Shown one piece after another: positions 62,889 through 64,000 of a DNA stretch of 64,000 nt. Each line of letters begins with the position of its first letter. Within the stretch, counting starts at the first letter, position 1. The DNA is from Hypomesus transpacificus (taxonomy: Eukaryota; Chordata; Actinopteri; Osmeriformes; Osmeridae): positions 1,914,950 to 1,978,949 of the forward strand of contig NW_025813837.1 of assembly GCF_021917145.1 (NCBI RefSeq). Direction: 5' to 3'. The position numbers were made by a program, and so were the translations under genes. Under the pieces are notes generated by a model that was not told the origin of the DNA, searched no databases, and saw only the letters and a program-made list of their open reading frames with translations.

Positions 62889-64000
62889 CCTCAGAGTCTG
62901 AGGAAACACTTCCCGTTTACAGCTGCAAAGACACTTCACAAGCCCAGTGACACAGCTGGTGGACTCGAGAACACGCCCATGTTAATCGTTGGATGAATTG
63001 TGAAATTGGCATGTTTTTTTTTTTTTTTCTGATTTTATGTAAGAATGCATACAGTGTTATCGAAGGACAAGTGAGGATTTGACTTATGGGCATTTATAGT
63101 GTGTCTTCTTGCACATTAGGTGGCAGTGTACACCACAGTACCACGTGAAGAAGTTATATCTGCAAACTAGTACCTAAACAGAGGATGTATTATACACATT
63201 ATATCACTGCAGGTTGGAGCAACACAATCAGGATCATTTTCTATTGGCAACATTTTGTTCTTATTCATTAGTACAGCATGACCAACTGAGACGCTGTAAT
63301 TGGTTTTATCATGGCTGGTTCTCATGACTGCCTAAAGGAAAACAGGATGCACCAACAAACACCATTTTATGATGATGTGAGATTGTGATGTACAGCCTGT
63401 TAGTGGCTCTATCGTTGCCTGTGTGCCAATAATTTTCAGCGCAGCCTGTTAGTGGCTCTATCGTTGCCTGTGTGCCAAATATTTTCAGCGCAACTGTGAC
63501 TAGTTCAGTCATGGAAGTCAGACCTCCAATAAAAACCGGCAACGTGTCACTTGCATGATTAAGTTCTTAGAATTAAATTGCGTTGTATTGTAAACAATTT
63601 ACTCATACATGATGTGCACCCTGTGTACAGGTACTGCTGGCTAGGTACTAGTTCGGATGCATTTCAGCGAGAAGTTACATTTCCAAGGCAACTGGTAAAG
63701 CAAAACCAAGAGAACAGTCCTACGTAAAACCATGTCTTGCTCACCATGTTTAGTTGACTTAGGGTAACGACACTTTGTTCCAAGCGACAGATACAACCCA
63801 CTAAGTTTATGAAACCTTACTGTTACGGAATAAAGGGCATCAGTACGCTCTGATTTAACAGCGTCTCGACCAGTGTTTCCTTGTACGTACCACTTGCGAT
63901 GCATTCAAGATTGGCAATGTTTTGCAACGTTTTATACAGTTACGTCTTCATTGGTATTCATTTGAAATGCTGCAGTATGACAGAAGATTACCTTGATACA
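62889..64000. other. Upstream of the BLVRB-like gene to the window end
   Basis: No coding signal is seen. A poly-T run lies near 63,012-63,030. A 49-bp tandem duplication (CAGCCTGTTAGTGGCTCTAT repeated at 63393 and 63442, each followed by GTGTGCCAA and ATTTTCAGCG) lies at 63,393-63,490. Confidence 0.6.

Overview
The window is a gene-dense piece of a teleost fish genome. The genes have short introns with GT-AG boundaries. Many introns carry fish-type tRNA-derived SINEs ending in the tail GCGTCTGCTAAATGA, Tc1, hAT and piggyBac-like DNA transposons and MITEs, and microsatellites. I cannot name the species. I see no retroviral or other virus-like element, no rRNA or functional tRNA gene, and no CRISPR array.

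Layout, left to right: the 3' end of a znf462-like C2H2 zinc-finger gene (+, cut by the window edge); mfsd10 (+, 12 coding exons); secisbp2 (+, 17 coding exons, selenocysteine incorporation); prolactin receptor prlr (-); malt1 (+, paracaspase, 16 coding exons, with an intact-looking Tc1 transposon in intron 5); a cplx4-type complexin (-); embigin emb (+); mrps30 (-); hint2 (+, head-to-head with mrps30); acsbg2 (+, bubblegum acyl-CoA ligase); and a BLVRB/NmrA-like NAD(P)-binding reductase (-). Exon boundaries were read by hand. In every multi-exon gene the reading phases close, which is the main support for the models. From memory, the human counterparts lie mostly on 9q, 5p/q and 18q, a set that is largely Z-linked in chicken.

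The main structural feature is a head-to-tail tandem repeat with period 8,733 bp (about 11,705-20,438 and 20,438-29,171). It shows no length difference and no base difference in any block I compared. It contains the last three secisbp2 exons, a complete prlr gene and the first two and a half malt1 exons. The result is one intact secisbp2, two identical complete prlr copies, one intact malt1 (from the second copy), and a junction where malt1 5' exons run into secisbp2 3' exons in a compatible reading phase. This is either a very recent copy-number event or, at least as likely, two overlapping contigs joined without trimming.

Several transposon insertions touch splice sites. A SINE in acsbg2 duplicated the acceptor of exon 9, and a Tc1-type MITE starts 8 bp inside a prlr intron. 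Short tandem duplications repeat a splice donor in malt1 and another in acsbg2. A degraded IS630/Tc1-like element begins just after the malt1 stop codon. The genes do not form one pathway. They are ordinary vertebrate genes for immune signalling, hormone reception, translation, lipid activation, synaptic release and adhesion.
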